From Chloroflexota bacterium (GTDB taxonomy: Bacteria; Chloroflexota; Ktedonobacteria; Ktedonobacterales; Ktedonobacteraceae), in the NCBI GenBank assembly GCA_027316975.1, contig DAHVFL010000125.1, forward strand, positions 1 through 10,788: 10,788 bases of DNA. The letters are read 5' to 3'. A model generated the notes under the pieces. The model did no database searches and had not been told where the DNA came from. It was given only the letters and a program-made list of their open reading frames with translations. The first letter of the stretch is position 1. Each line of letters opens with the position of its first letter. The translations under genes were made by a program, and so were the position numbers. Below, piece after piece: positions 1 to 5,673 of this stretch.

Positions 1-1
1 T

Positions 2-271
2 GTCTACACTCACCCGCAGCGCAGCCAGATCTTTCGCAGCCTGGGCGACAAGCCCAACACACAAATTGACATATTCAAACAGCAACTGCTCCCAGGTGAC
101 AGGCTCCTGGCCTGTTGCGACGGTTTATGGGAAATGGTGCATAATCCGCAGATCGAAAGCGTCTTAAACACCGCGCCCGACCCACAAACCGCATGTCAAC
201 AACTAATCGACTTTGCAAACGACAATGGCGGCGAAGACAACATCACCGCCGTCATCGTCTATGTACAATAA
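2..271 (+). CDS. PP2C-family Ser/Thr protein phosphatase, C-terminal end (5' truncated by window)
   Basis: Only the last 89 codons are inside the window; the frame is open from base 2 and stops at TAA 269-271. The visible part carries the closing motifs of metal-dependent PP2C phosphatases: GDRLLACCDGLWEMV (the DG of this motif includes a metal-binding aspartate) and, near the end, NDNGGEDNITAVIV, whose GxxDN binds metal in the family. HPQRSQIFRSLG just before it resembles the substrate-loop region of bacterial PP2C enzymes of the Stp/PrpC type. Known role of the family: removal of phosphate from Ser/Thr on proteins, opposing Hanks-type kinases. The next two genes encode a VWA and an FHA protein, which fits a phospho-signalling cluster; the kinase itself, if present, must lie outside the window. 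No membrane segment is visible in this part. Confidence 0.9.
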   Translation, partial: VYTHPQRSQIFRSLGDKPNTQIDIFKQQLLPGDRLLACCDGLWEMVHNPQIESVLNTAPDPQTACQQLIDFANDNGGEDNITAVIVYVQ

Positions 272-284
272 GCTATTAGCAATA

Positions 285-293
285 TGGTATACT
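285..293 (+). promoter_or_regulatory. Possible extended -10 promoter before the VWA gene
   Basis: TGG-TATACT (TATACT at 288-293) fits an extended -10 element and lies 37 bases before the VWA start codon. No good -35 hexamer lies 16-18 bases upstream, where the sequence is the end of the phosphatase gene. It could give the VWA gene its own transcription in addition to read-through. This is a pattern match only. Confidence 0.4.
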
Positions 294-330
294 ACGTCAA
301 GCCCATATGCTTTGAAAGGAGCTTTATACT

Positions 331-1572
331 ATGCCCGGTGAAGTAACGCTGGCGCACCAGGTGGGAAAAGAATTTATGCCCGTTACCGGTGGCAGTCAGC
401 TTGCATATGTCCTTTTGGAGGCCAAACCGACCGAAATGATGGCTCAGGTGAGAATGCCGCTCAACTTTGCCCTCGTGCTCGACCATTCCGGCTCCATGAA
501 AGGCGCAAAACTAAAAAACGTCAAAGAAGCGGTCAAAATGCTCATCAATCGCCTGGAACCCACCGACTACGTCTCGGTGGTCATCTTCGACGATACCGCC
601 CAGGTCATTATCCCCTCCATGCCGGCCAACGACAAGCCCGGTATGACGGCGGCCATTGACCAGATCCGCGACGCTGGCGGCACCACCATGTCGCTTGGCA
701 TGATCCAGGGCCTCAATGAACTGCGCCGCTGGAACATCCCCAACGCCATCAACCGCATGATTCTCTTAACCGATGGCGTCACCTATGGCGACGCGCAGCG
801 ATGCCGCCAGCTTGCCAGCGACGCCGCCGCCGTCGGCATCGGCATCTATCCTCTTGGCATCGGCTCCGACTGGGACGAAGACTTGCTGGATGTCGTGGGA
901 CAAACTAGTGCCAGTGGGCAACCCGCCGAATTTATTCGCGACCCCTCGGACGCCCTCAACGTCTTCCAGCAGCAGATGCAAAGCGCCGTCAATGTCGCCC
1001 TGCGCAACGCCAACCTGATTTTGCGCCTGCCCGTTGGCGTCAGCCCCAAAAAAGCTGTCCTGGTCTTGCCCTTCATCAAAGACCTGGGCCAGGGCGTGCT
1101 TTCAGACCGCCAGATTTTCATCCCACTGGGCGACCTGGAGAAAGACAAGCCCCAGTCTGTCCTGGTCGAATTGATGCTCGACCCACGCCCGGAGGGACTC
1201 TTCCGCATCGGACAGGCCGAGCTGACCTACGACGTGCCGATTGCCGGCCTGGTCGGCGAAAGCGTGCGCGAAGACATCAAAGTCAACTTCACAACAGACG
1301 CGGCCAAAGCAGCAGCCGTGAATCCCGTCGTGATGAACTTCGCGGAAAAGGCTAACGCGCATCGCCTGGTCACGCGCGTGCTGGACGAATACAAGCGCAC
1401 CGGCAAAGCCACCACCCGCCTGACCCCCAACGTCACGCGCGTACTGGACGAAGAAACCCAGGCCGCGCTGGAACAGATCAACCAGGGTCAGCAAATATCG
1501 CAAGACCAGGTAAAATCAATTGGCAACAAAACACGCAAACTAACACAACGCCTGGACGACATTTTGCCCTGA
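331..1572 (+). CDS. VWA-domain protein with intact MIDAS
   Basis: This 413-residue protein has a von Willebrand factor A domain at about residues 43-225. The metal-ion-dependent adhesion site is complete: DHSGS (D51, S53, S55), T118/T119 in GGTTMS, and D148 in LLTDG. These residues coordinate Mg2+ or similar in the family and mediate protein-protein contacts. A beta-rich region (about 225-322) and a helical C-terminal tail follow, as in many bacterial VWA proteins of the Ca-activated-chloride-channel-like group. No signal peptide or membrane helix is seen, so it is probably cytosolic. ATG 331 has AAAGGAG at 315-321 with nine bases between. It lies 59 bases after the phosphatase gene and 114 before the zinc-ribbon/FHA gene, all on one strand. 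A scaffold or target role in Ser/Thr phospho-signalling is inferred; its partner is unknown. VTRVLDE occurs twice in the tail (347-353 and 368-374). Confidence 0.88.
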   Translation: MPGEVTLAHQVGKEFMPVTGGSQLAYVLLEAKPTEMMAQVRMPLNFALVLDHSGSMKGAKLKNVKEAVKMLINRLEPTDYVSVVIFDDTAQVIIPSMPANDKPGMTAAIDQIRDAGGTTMSLGMIQGLNELRRWNIPNAINRMILLTDGVTYGDAQRCRQLASDAAAVGIGIYPLGIGSDWDEDLLDVVGQTSASGQPAEFIRDPSDALNVFQQQMQSAVNVALRNANLILRLPVGVSPKKAVLVLPFIKDLGQGVLSDRQIFIPLGDLEKDKPQSVLVELMLDPRPEGLFRIGQAELTYDVPIAGLVGESVREDIKVNFTTDAAKAAAVNPVVMNFAEKANAHRLVTRVLDEYKRTGKATTRLTPNVTRVLDEETQAALEQINQGQQISQDQVKSIGNKTRKLTQRLDDILP

Positions 1573-1600
1573 AAATAGGGCAGAACGCAGCCCGTACAGG

Positions 1601-1626
1601 GTAGGGGCGGGGCTTGTCCCCGCCCT
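1601..1626 (+). repeat. REP-like GC-rich hairpin with GTAG foot (copy A)
   Basis: GTAG at 1601-1604 leads into a hairpin with arms GGGCGGGG (1605-1612) and CCCCGCCC (1618-1625) around the loop CTTGT. Similar units lie in the rpmH-rnpA and rnpA-yidD gaps of this window. A GTAG tetranucleotide at the hairpin foot is the hallmark of REP elements mobilised by RAYT transposases. No T-run follows, so it is not a standard terminator. Confidence 0.7.
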
Positions 1627-1656
1627 GGTAAACACCCCTGGCACACAGGTAAACAC
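1627..1656 (+). repeat. Direct repeat GGTAAACAC, 21-base spacing
   Basis: GGTAAACAC occurs at 1627-1635 and 1648-1656, a repeat distance of 21 bases or two helical turns, 31 bases before the zinc-ribbon/FHA start codon. It may be a regulator half-site pair or a duplication linked to the adjacent REP-like unit. Function unknown. Confidence 0.35.
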
Positions 1657-1686
1657 TCTAAATTGTTTTTAGGAGGATAAAGTATC

Positions 1687-2301
1687 ATGACAGTACGATG
1701 TTCTTTAGGCCACGAAAATCCCGATGGATCTCTTTTCTGTGACGAGTGCGGCGAGCCTCTAGCCAGCGGCGCGCCCGTTGCCGCGCCCGCCGCAGCGCAG
1801 GACGCCGGCAGCCAGGTCTGCCCATCCTGCGGGGCCACCAGCCCGGCAGGAGAATTGTTCTGCTCCAACTGCGGCAGCCCCCTCGGCAGCGCTGCTCCGA
1901 CCCCGGCAGTAGCAGCCGGCGCGCCCGACTTCACCCCGGCCCCGGCAGCCGCGCCAGTAGCAACAGCCGCCCCCGCGCTCACCGCTCGTCTGATCGTCGA
2001 AGCCGATAACCAGGAATTTGACCTGAGCGGCAAAGACATCATAGTGATCGGTCGCGAAGACGCCGTCAGCAACATCTACCCCGACGTAGACCTGACACCG
2101 CATGGCGGCGAAGAAGGCGGCGTTTCCCGCCTTCACGCGCGCATCTTTGTCGAGAACGGCCAGTACATGCTCGAAGACGAGAATAGCACCAACTTTACCT
2201 TTCTCAATCGCCAGAAACTCGCGGGCAAATCCCCCGCCGTCCTCCACGACGATGACGAAATCAAACTCGGCCGCGTCCTCCTGCGCTTCAAAGAAGCCTA
2301 G
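1687..2301 (+). CDS. Double zinc-ribbon plus FHA-domain protein
   Basis: This 204-residue protein opens with two small metal-binding ribbons. The first uses C5, H9, C18 and C21; the second uses C45, C48, C59 and C62 (CPSCG...CSNCG). A low-complexity Ala/Pro linker (about 65-98) follows, then an FHA domain at about 100-203. The FHA phosphopeptide-binding motifs are visible: IGRE (121-124, with R123), SRLH (147-150) and NSTNFTFLN (166-174), equivalent to the canonical GR...SxxH...NGT pattern. FHA domains bind phosphothreonine, so this is a likely reader of Ser/Thr kinase output, next to a PP2C phosphatase and a VWA protein. The partner of the ribbons is unknown. ATG 1687 has AGGAGG at 1671-1676, ten bases upstream. 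No signal peptide or membrane segment is seen. Confidence 0.9.
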   Translation: MTVRCSLGHENPDGSLFCDECGEPLASGAPVAAPAAAQDAGSQVCPSCGATSPAGELFCSNCGSPLGSAAPTPAVAAGAPDFTPAPAAAPVATAAPALTARLIVEADNQEFDLSGKDIIVIGREDAVSNIYPDVDLTPHGGEEGGVSRLHARIFVENGQYMLEDENSTNFTFLNRQKLAGKSPAVLHDDDEIKLGRVLLRFKEA

Positions 2302-2323
2302 AGAGGTACAAATTGCCCTGCGA

Positions 2324-2352
2324 TTGACAGCGTGTTGGCTAAACGCTATAAT
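2324..2352 (+). promoter_or_regulatory. Consensus sigma-70-type promoter of rpmH operon
   Basis: A perfect -35 TTGACA (2324-2329) and a perfect -10 TATAAT (2347-2352) are separated by the optimal 17 bases. Transcription should start near 2359, giving a leader of about 30 bases before rpmH. It sits just after the stop of the FHA gene. A fully consensus promoter fits the high demand for a ribosomal protein gene and probably serves the rpmH-khpB block. Confidence 0.88.
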
Positions 2353-2390
2353 CTACAGGAAATCAAAAGTGGAGGAGAAACAGGGTCTCT

Positions 2391-2525
2391 ATGAAACGAA
2401 CCTGGCAACCCAAGCGCATTCCGCGCAAACGTGAACACGGGTTTATGAAGCGCATGTCCACCCGCAACGGGCGTCGTGTGCTTAAAGCCCGCCGCGCCAA
2501 AGGGCGTTGGAAATTGACTGTCTAA
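2391..2525 (+). CDS. rpmH: 50S ribosomal protein L34
   Basis: This 44-residue, very basic protein has the family signature: it begins MKRTWQPKR, continues HGFMKRMSTRNGRRVL and ends KARRAKGRWKLTV. L34 is a small component of the large ribosomal subunit that contacts 23S rRNA. Length matches the usual 44-46 residues. ATG 2391 has GGAGGAG at 2371-2377, 13 bases upstream, a rather long spacing. It is the first gene after the consensus promoter and is followed by rnpA, yidD, yidC and khpB, the normal bacterial order. The gene normally found before it, dnaA, is replaced here by the FHA-protein gene. Confidence 0.97.
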   Translation: MKRTWQPKRIPRKREHGFMKRMSTRNGRRVLKARRAKGRWKLTV

Positions 2526-2563
2526 CGTAGTATCTATAGTAGCGACGACTCCTTCCTTACAGA

Positions 2564-2615
2564 GTAGGGGCGGAGTGGAGTCGGGTTGGGCGGGAACCCT
2601 TGCGGTCGCCCTCGC
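2564..2615 (+). repeat. Degenerate REP-like hairpin with GTAG foot (copy B)
   Basis: GTAGGGGCGG (2564-2573) opens like copy A but diverges. A second imperfect palindrome follows, GGGCGGGAACCC (2588-2599) against GGTCGCCC (2604-2611). It fills much of the 127-base gap between rpmH and rnpA. It resembles the GTAGGGGCG family but is eroded or composite. Confidence 0.5.
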
Positions 2616-2652
2616 ACCTCTCCTCCTGTGCGGTCGTCCTGGAAAATGAAGA

Positions 2653-3027
2653 GTGGCGCTCAAACGTGCGGCGCGTCTCCGCAAAAGTGGCGATTTTCAG
2701 CGGGTTCGGCAGCAGGGACGCAGCATGTCATCCCGGCTGCTCATCCTTGCGTGGAGTCCAAACGATATCGGGCGACCGCGCATCGGCTTCGTTGTGAGTA
2801 AACGCATCGCGAAGCGCGCCGTTGAGCGCAACCACCTGAAACGCCTGCTCGGTGAAGCGGCGCGCGCGTGCTTACCCGGCTTACTCCCCGGTATAGACAT
2901 CGTGTTCAGCGCCAGAAATGCGGCCAGCTCCGCTACCCTTCAAACTCTTGCGGGCGACATACGTATATTGTTACAACGGGCAAAGCTGCTTACAGCCCCA
3001 CCCGGCACAACTAACCAGATATCGTAA
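2653..3027 (+). CDS. rnpA: Ribonuclease P protein component
   Basis: This 124-residue basic protein is the protein subunit that helps RNase P RNA bind and cleave the 5' leader of precursor tRNAs. Family features are the N-terminal RAARLRKSGDFQRVRQQGR and the central RPRIGFVVSKRIAKRAVERN, followed by HLKRLLGEAAR, matching the conserved RNR-type helix (AVxRNxxKRxxRE; here a Gly precedes the Glu). Length is normal for RnpA. The start is taken as GTG 2653 because the family begins just before the LxxxxDF segment; the ribosome site is weak (GGAAAATGAAGA). Translation may be coupled to or limited by the repeat-rich gap upstream. Gene order rpmH-rnpA-yidD supports the call. Confidence 0.95.
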   Translation: MALKRAARLRKSGDFQRVRQQGRSMSSRLLILAWSPNDIGRPRIGFVVSKRIAKRAVERNHLKRLLGEAARACLPGLLPGIDIVFSARNAASSATLQTLAGDIRILLQRAKLLTAPPGTTNQIS

Positions 3028-3047
3028 ATTGAAATACACTTTTTTTC

Positions 3048-3085
3048 GTAGTAGGGTACGGGCGGCGGCTCTGCCCCCGCCCTGG
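3048..3085 (+). repeat. REP-like hairpin with GTAG foot (copy C)
   Basis: GTAGTAGGGTAC leads into GGGCGG (3060-3065) pairing with CCGCCC (3077-3082); GG 3067-3068 and CC 3075-3076 extend the stem past a bulged C. It is the first of three units in the rnpA-yidD gap. Confidence 0.7.
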
Positions 3086-3094
3086 TCATCCGTC

Positions 3095-3127
3095 GTAGTA
3101 GGGTACCGGCGCGGGCTTGTCCCCGCC
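3095..3127 (+). repeat. REP-like hairpin with GTAG foot (copy D)
   Basis: It starts with the same GTAGTAGGGTAC as copy C, 47 bases further on. GGCG (3108-3111) pairs with CGCC (3124-3127), and GGG (3113-3115) with CCC (3121-3123), around the loop CTTGT shared with copy A. Confidence 0.7.
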
Positions 3128-3139
3128 ATGGCAACTTAT

Positions 3140-3158
3140 GGGGCTTGCCCCCACCCTG
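3140..3158 (+). repeat. Truncated REP-like unit (copy E)
   Basis: GGGG (3140-3143) pairs with CCCC (3148-3151) around CTTG, followed by ACCCTG. It resembles the right half of copies A, C and D but lacks the GTAG foot, so it is probably a decayed third unit in tandem. Confidence 0.45.
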
Positions 3159-3190
3159 CTCTCATCGAGGAACACACAAGGACATCGACA

Positions 3191-3418
3191 GTGAAATACA
3201 TCGCACTTTTCCTTATTCGTCTCTATCAACGCACCCTGTCGGTGGTATTACCCTCATCGTGTCGCTTTACACCCTCATGTTCTCACTATGGATATGAGGC
3301 CATTCAGCGTTTTGGCTTTTTTCGTGGTGGATGGATGACCGTCAAACGCATCGGTCGTTGTCATCCATTCTATCATGGCAATCTTTATGATCCAGTCCCA
3401 GAACGCCTGGCAGACTAG
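3191..3418 (+). CDS. yidD: Membrane protein insertion efficiency factor YidD
   Basis: This 75-residue protein carries the YidD signature CRFTPSCSHYGYEAI (residues 24-38) and the downstream RIGRCHPFYHGNLYDPVP, with the three family cysteines C24, C30 and C57. YidD is a small membrane-associated protein thought to assist YidC-dependent insertion; the N-terminal stretch (about 1-20) is hydrophobic and amphipathic. The start is GTG 3191, with AAGGA at 3178-3182 eight bases before it, and this gives the family's normal length. The frame is open for another 91 codons upstream, but that stretch covers the REP-like repeats and the end of rnpA and has no YidD similarity. It precedes yidC by 24 bases. 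Confidence 0.95.
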   Translation: MKYIALFLIRLYQRTLSVVLPSSCRFTPSCSHYGYEAIQRFGFFRGGWMTVKRIGRCHPFYHGNLYDPVPERLAD

Positions 3419-3442
3419 ATCGAGGAAGACAGGAGATAACTC

Positions 3443-4483
3443 GTGTTAAGTCAGTTGGGCAACTTCTTTTATATCATCTTTACTCAACCCATACTCAATG
3501 GATTGATGCTGCTGGATCAGCTGTTAGGCGATTTTGGCCTATCTATTATCCTGCTTACCATACTGATACGCCTGATTTTGTTCCCGCTCACACTGCGGCA
3601 ACTCAAGTCTACCAAAGCAATGCAGGCTATCCAACCGTTGATTGCGGATGTAAAGAAACAATACCCCAAAGATCAGCGCGCGCAGCTTGAAGCGACGCAG
3701 GCCATTTACAAAGAATATGGCATCAATCCTGCCGCCGGTTGTCTGCCCCTGTTCATCCAATTACCCGTACTCTACGGCTTATTCAACTCGCTCAATACAG
3801 TGCTGCGAACACCCAACCTCCTCAACATTAACAGTGCCCTCTATCCATTCCTACCCCATTTCACCAGCTTGCCAGATGCAAACCTGAACTGGCTTACTTT
3901 CATAAATCACAGCTGGTTCATTAACCTGGGCGCGCCCGACCCGACGCGCATTCTGCCTATACTGGCCGGTGTAGCCACCTTCATCCAACTGCGCATGTCC
4001 CAGCCGCGCGCCGCAGCCGCTACAAAGAACGCCATGTCCCAGCAGATGCAAATGATGCAGTATATCATGCCGGTTATCACCCTCGTCTTTGCCTGGAGTT
4101 TTCCCGCCGGCCTGGCGCTTTACTGGACCACCACCTCGGTCTTCAGCATGGTGCAGCAATACTTCGTCACCGGCTGGGGTTCCCTGTTCACCAAACCAGA
4201 TTTCCTGTCGGGGTTCAACAAAAACACCACCGCCAATGCCAAAAGTAAGAGTTATACGGGCGACCAGCGCAAAGAGACACGCATCGTTGAAGCGAGCAAA
4301 TCGTCAGAGAACGGCAATCTCTCCACCGATGGGCCGGCGGGAAGCAAGCTGTCAACGTATGCGAACGGTTCTAACGGCAACGGCGCAAGTAGCGCATCGT
4401 CTGCCCGCCGCCGTGGACGGCCTGGCAGCGCATCCGCCCGCCGCCGTAACAACGTCCCCAGGCGCAATCCATCACGAAGTTAG
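3443..4483 (+). CDS. yidC: Membrane protein insertase YidC/Oxa1
   Basis: This 346-residue inner-membrane insertase is of the short (Gram-positive/Oxa1-like) kind, without the large periplasmic domain of proteobacterial YidC. The first core helix (about 32-52) contains R43, the conserved groove arginine, in LIRLILFPLTLRQLKS. A cytoplasmic hairpin (about 53-95, ending YGINPAAGC) and helices near 97-116, 168-184, 205-221 and 222-242 follow. FPAGLALYWTTTS (220-232) is a strong family motif. The tail after about 250 is hydrophilic and Ser/Asn/Gly-rich; residues 321-346 hold ten arginines, resembling the basic ribosome-binding tails of Oxa1 and some YidC2 proteins. GTG 3443 has AGGAG at 3431-3435, seven bases upstream. 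It works with YidD and possibly SecYEG in membrane-protein insertion. Confidence 0.96.
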   Translation: MLSQLGNFFYIIFTQPILNGLMLLDQLLGDFGLSIILLTILIRLILFPLTLRQLKSTKAMQAIQPLIADVKKQYPKDQRAQLEATQAIYKEYGINPAAGCLPLFIQLPVLYGLFNSLNTVLRTPNLLNINSALYPFLPHFTSLPDANLNWLTFINHSWFINLGAPDPTRILPILAGVATFIQLRMSQPRAAAATKNAMSQQMQMMQYIMPVITLVFAWSFPAGLALYWTTTSVFSMVQQYFVTGWGSLFTKPDFLSGFNKNTTANAKSKSYTGDQRKETRIVEASKSSENGNLSTDGPAGSKLSTYANGSNGNGASSASSARRRGRPGSASARRRNNVPRRNPSRS

Positions 4484-4539
4484 CAGGCCATCGAGCGTCA
4501 TCCATGCTCATAGAGAGAAATAAAGGGAGGCAATAAACA

Positions 4540-5499
4540 GTGGAAAGTATAGAGGCCAGTGGCAAAAGTGTCGAGGACGCAGTTTTACAGGGATTGGCTC
4601 GTTTGAAAAAACGCCGCGATGAAGTTGAAGTCGTCATCTTGCAAGAGCCTGCCCGCGGCGCTTTCGGCATCGGCAACAAAGAAGCCCGCGTCCGTGTCAA
4701 TGTGCGCCCGGCTCATGTAAGCGCCGTAATCACTCCTGAAATGGCTGATGCCCTGCTTGGCCCCGACGAAAACGAACTCGAAGATGAAGTATTCGAGGAT
4801 GACGACGAGGCCGAGTTTGAAGATGACGAAGGCGAAGAAGGCGACGACGACGAATTCGACGACGACGAGTACGAGGATGCTGAAGGCGAGGAATTTGAGG
4901 AGGGCGAATTAGCCCCGGCACAATTCTCTTCCCCCCTCTCTTCCCAGTTGCCAACCTCCGCCATCGCCGGTATTCTCTCCAACATGGATGACATCAGCGT
5001 GGCCGAAGGCGAAATGCAAGAGGTCGAAAACCCCAGCAACGAAGACGTGCAAATTACCGTCGATGTCTTGCAGCATATTTTACAGTACATGAACATTCGC
5101 GCCGTTGTCCAGGTGCGCTCTACCAGCCCGCTGACACTTAATATCCAGGGTATCAACGAAAACCTGGGGTTGCTCATCGGACGACGCGGCGAAACCCTCG
5201 CGGCGCTACAACTCCTGGTCAGTCTGATTGTAGGGCATCGCACGAAGCATCGTATGCGCATCACCATAGACGCGGAAAACTACCGCGAGCGCCGCGAAGA
5301 AAACCTGCGCTCGCTCGCCTTGCGCGTCGCCCAGCAAGTGCGCAACTACCGCCGCTCTATCGCCCTCGAAGCCATGCCACCGCATGAACGCCGCATCGTC
5401 CATATCGCCCTCGCCGAGAGCAAAGACATCAGCACCGAAAGCATCGGCGAAGGCGACGAACGCCGCGTCGTCATTTCTCTAAAACGTCCCGGTCGTTAA
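4540..5499 (+). CDS. khpB: KhpB/Jag RNA-binding protein (Jag-N, KH, R3H)
   Basis: This 319-residue cytosolic RNA-binding protein, also called Jag or EloR, pairs with KhpA in Gram-positive bacteria and affects cell elongation and RNA fate. Domains in order: Jag-N at about 1-54 (GAFGIGNKEARVRV), a very acidic linker at 76-123 (34 of 48 residues are Asp or Glu), a KH domain at about 170-245 with its GxxG loop GRRG at 214-217, and an R3H domain at about 246-316 with R284 and H288 in PPHERRIVH. The acidic linker makes it longer than many homologues. GTG 4540 has GGGAGG at 4525-4530, nine bases upstream. It lies 56 bases after yidC, its usual neighbour. The next gene is not mnmE, the common follower. 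Confidence 0.95.
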   Translation: MESIEASGKSVEDAVLQGLARLKKRRDEVEVVILQEPARGAFGIGNKEARVRVNVRPAHVSAVITPEMADALLGPDENELEDEVFEDDDEAEFEDDEGEEGDDDEFDDDEYEDAEGEEFEEGELAPAQFSSPLSSQLPTSAIAGILSNMDDISVAEGEMQEVENPSNEDVQITVDVLQHILQYMNIRAVVQVRSTSPLTLNIQGINENLGLLIGRRGETLAALQLLVSLIVGHRTKHRMRITIDAENYRERREENLRSLALRVAQQVRNYRRSIALEAMPPHERRIVHIALAESKDISTESIGEGDERRVVISLKRPGR

Positions 5500-5542
5500 A
5501 CGCCATAGTCAAATTCCATCCAGGGGAGGACTTTCACTGGTC

Positions 5543-5646
5543 GGTGTTTTAGGAAAGCAGCCAGAGCGGTGAGCAGCTGTCATCCTGAGCGCAGCGAAGG
5601 ATCTGCGCTCAGGATGACAGGCTCTTCTGGTGCGTTTCAAGACACC
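5543..5646 (+). repeat. MITE-like imperfect inverted repeat with perfect 18-bp core arms
   Basis: The core is a perfect palindrome, CTGTCATCCTGAGCGCAG (5577-5594) and its complement (5603-5620) around the loop CGAAGGAT; GAGC (5571-5574) and GCTC (5621-5624) extend the stem past a two-base bulge. Outside this, GGTGTTTT (5543-5550) and AAGACACC (5639-5646), and weaker matches between, suggest an element of about 104 bases. The TGTCATCCTGAGCGCAGCGAAGGATC core is a motif I recognise as widespread in environmental bacterial genomes. There is no T-run, so it is not a standard terminator, though the hairpin could stop or protect the khpB transcript. No clear target-site duplication is seen. Confidence 0.75.
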
Positions 5647-5673
5647 CCCCGGTAAAAGCCAGAGGAGGATGCA

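Noticed and set aside
1565..1582. Terminator at the VWA stop codon (TGCCCT/AGGGCA hairpin)
   Set aside because: The stem is only six pairs and lacks a T-run; the cluster continues downstream on the same strand.
2302..2390. Replication origin near rpmH
   Set aside because: No DnaA-box-like TTATCCACA clusters or AT-rich unwinding region were seen, and dnaA is absent.
2102..2434. 110-codon open frame on + overlapping the FHA gene and rpmH
   Set aside because: It overlaps two well-supported genes in another frame and its translation has no recognisable domain.
3040..3046. Run of seven T after rnpA as an intrinsic terminator
   Set aside because: No GC-rich stem lies directly before it; the hairpins are downstream.
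3048..3158. CRISPR array
   Set aside because: The repeats are imperfect GC-rich hairpins with no uniform spacers and no cas gene nearby.
2918..3190. Upstream in-frame extension of yidD by 91 codons
   Set aside because: The stretch overlaps the end of rnpA and the REP-like repeats and has no YidD similarity; GTG 3191 has its own ribosome site and gives the normal family length.
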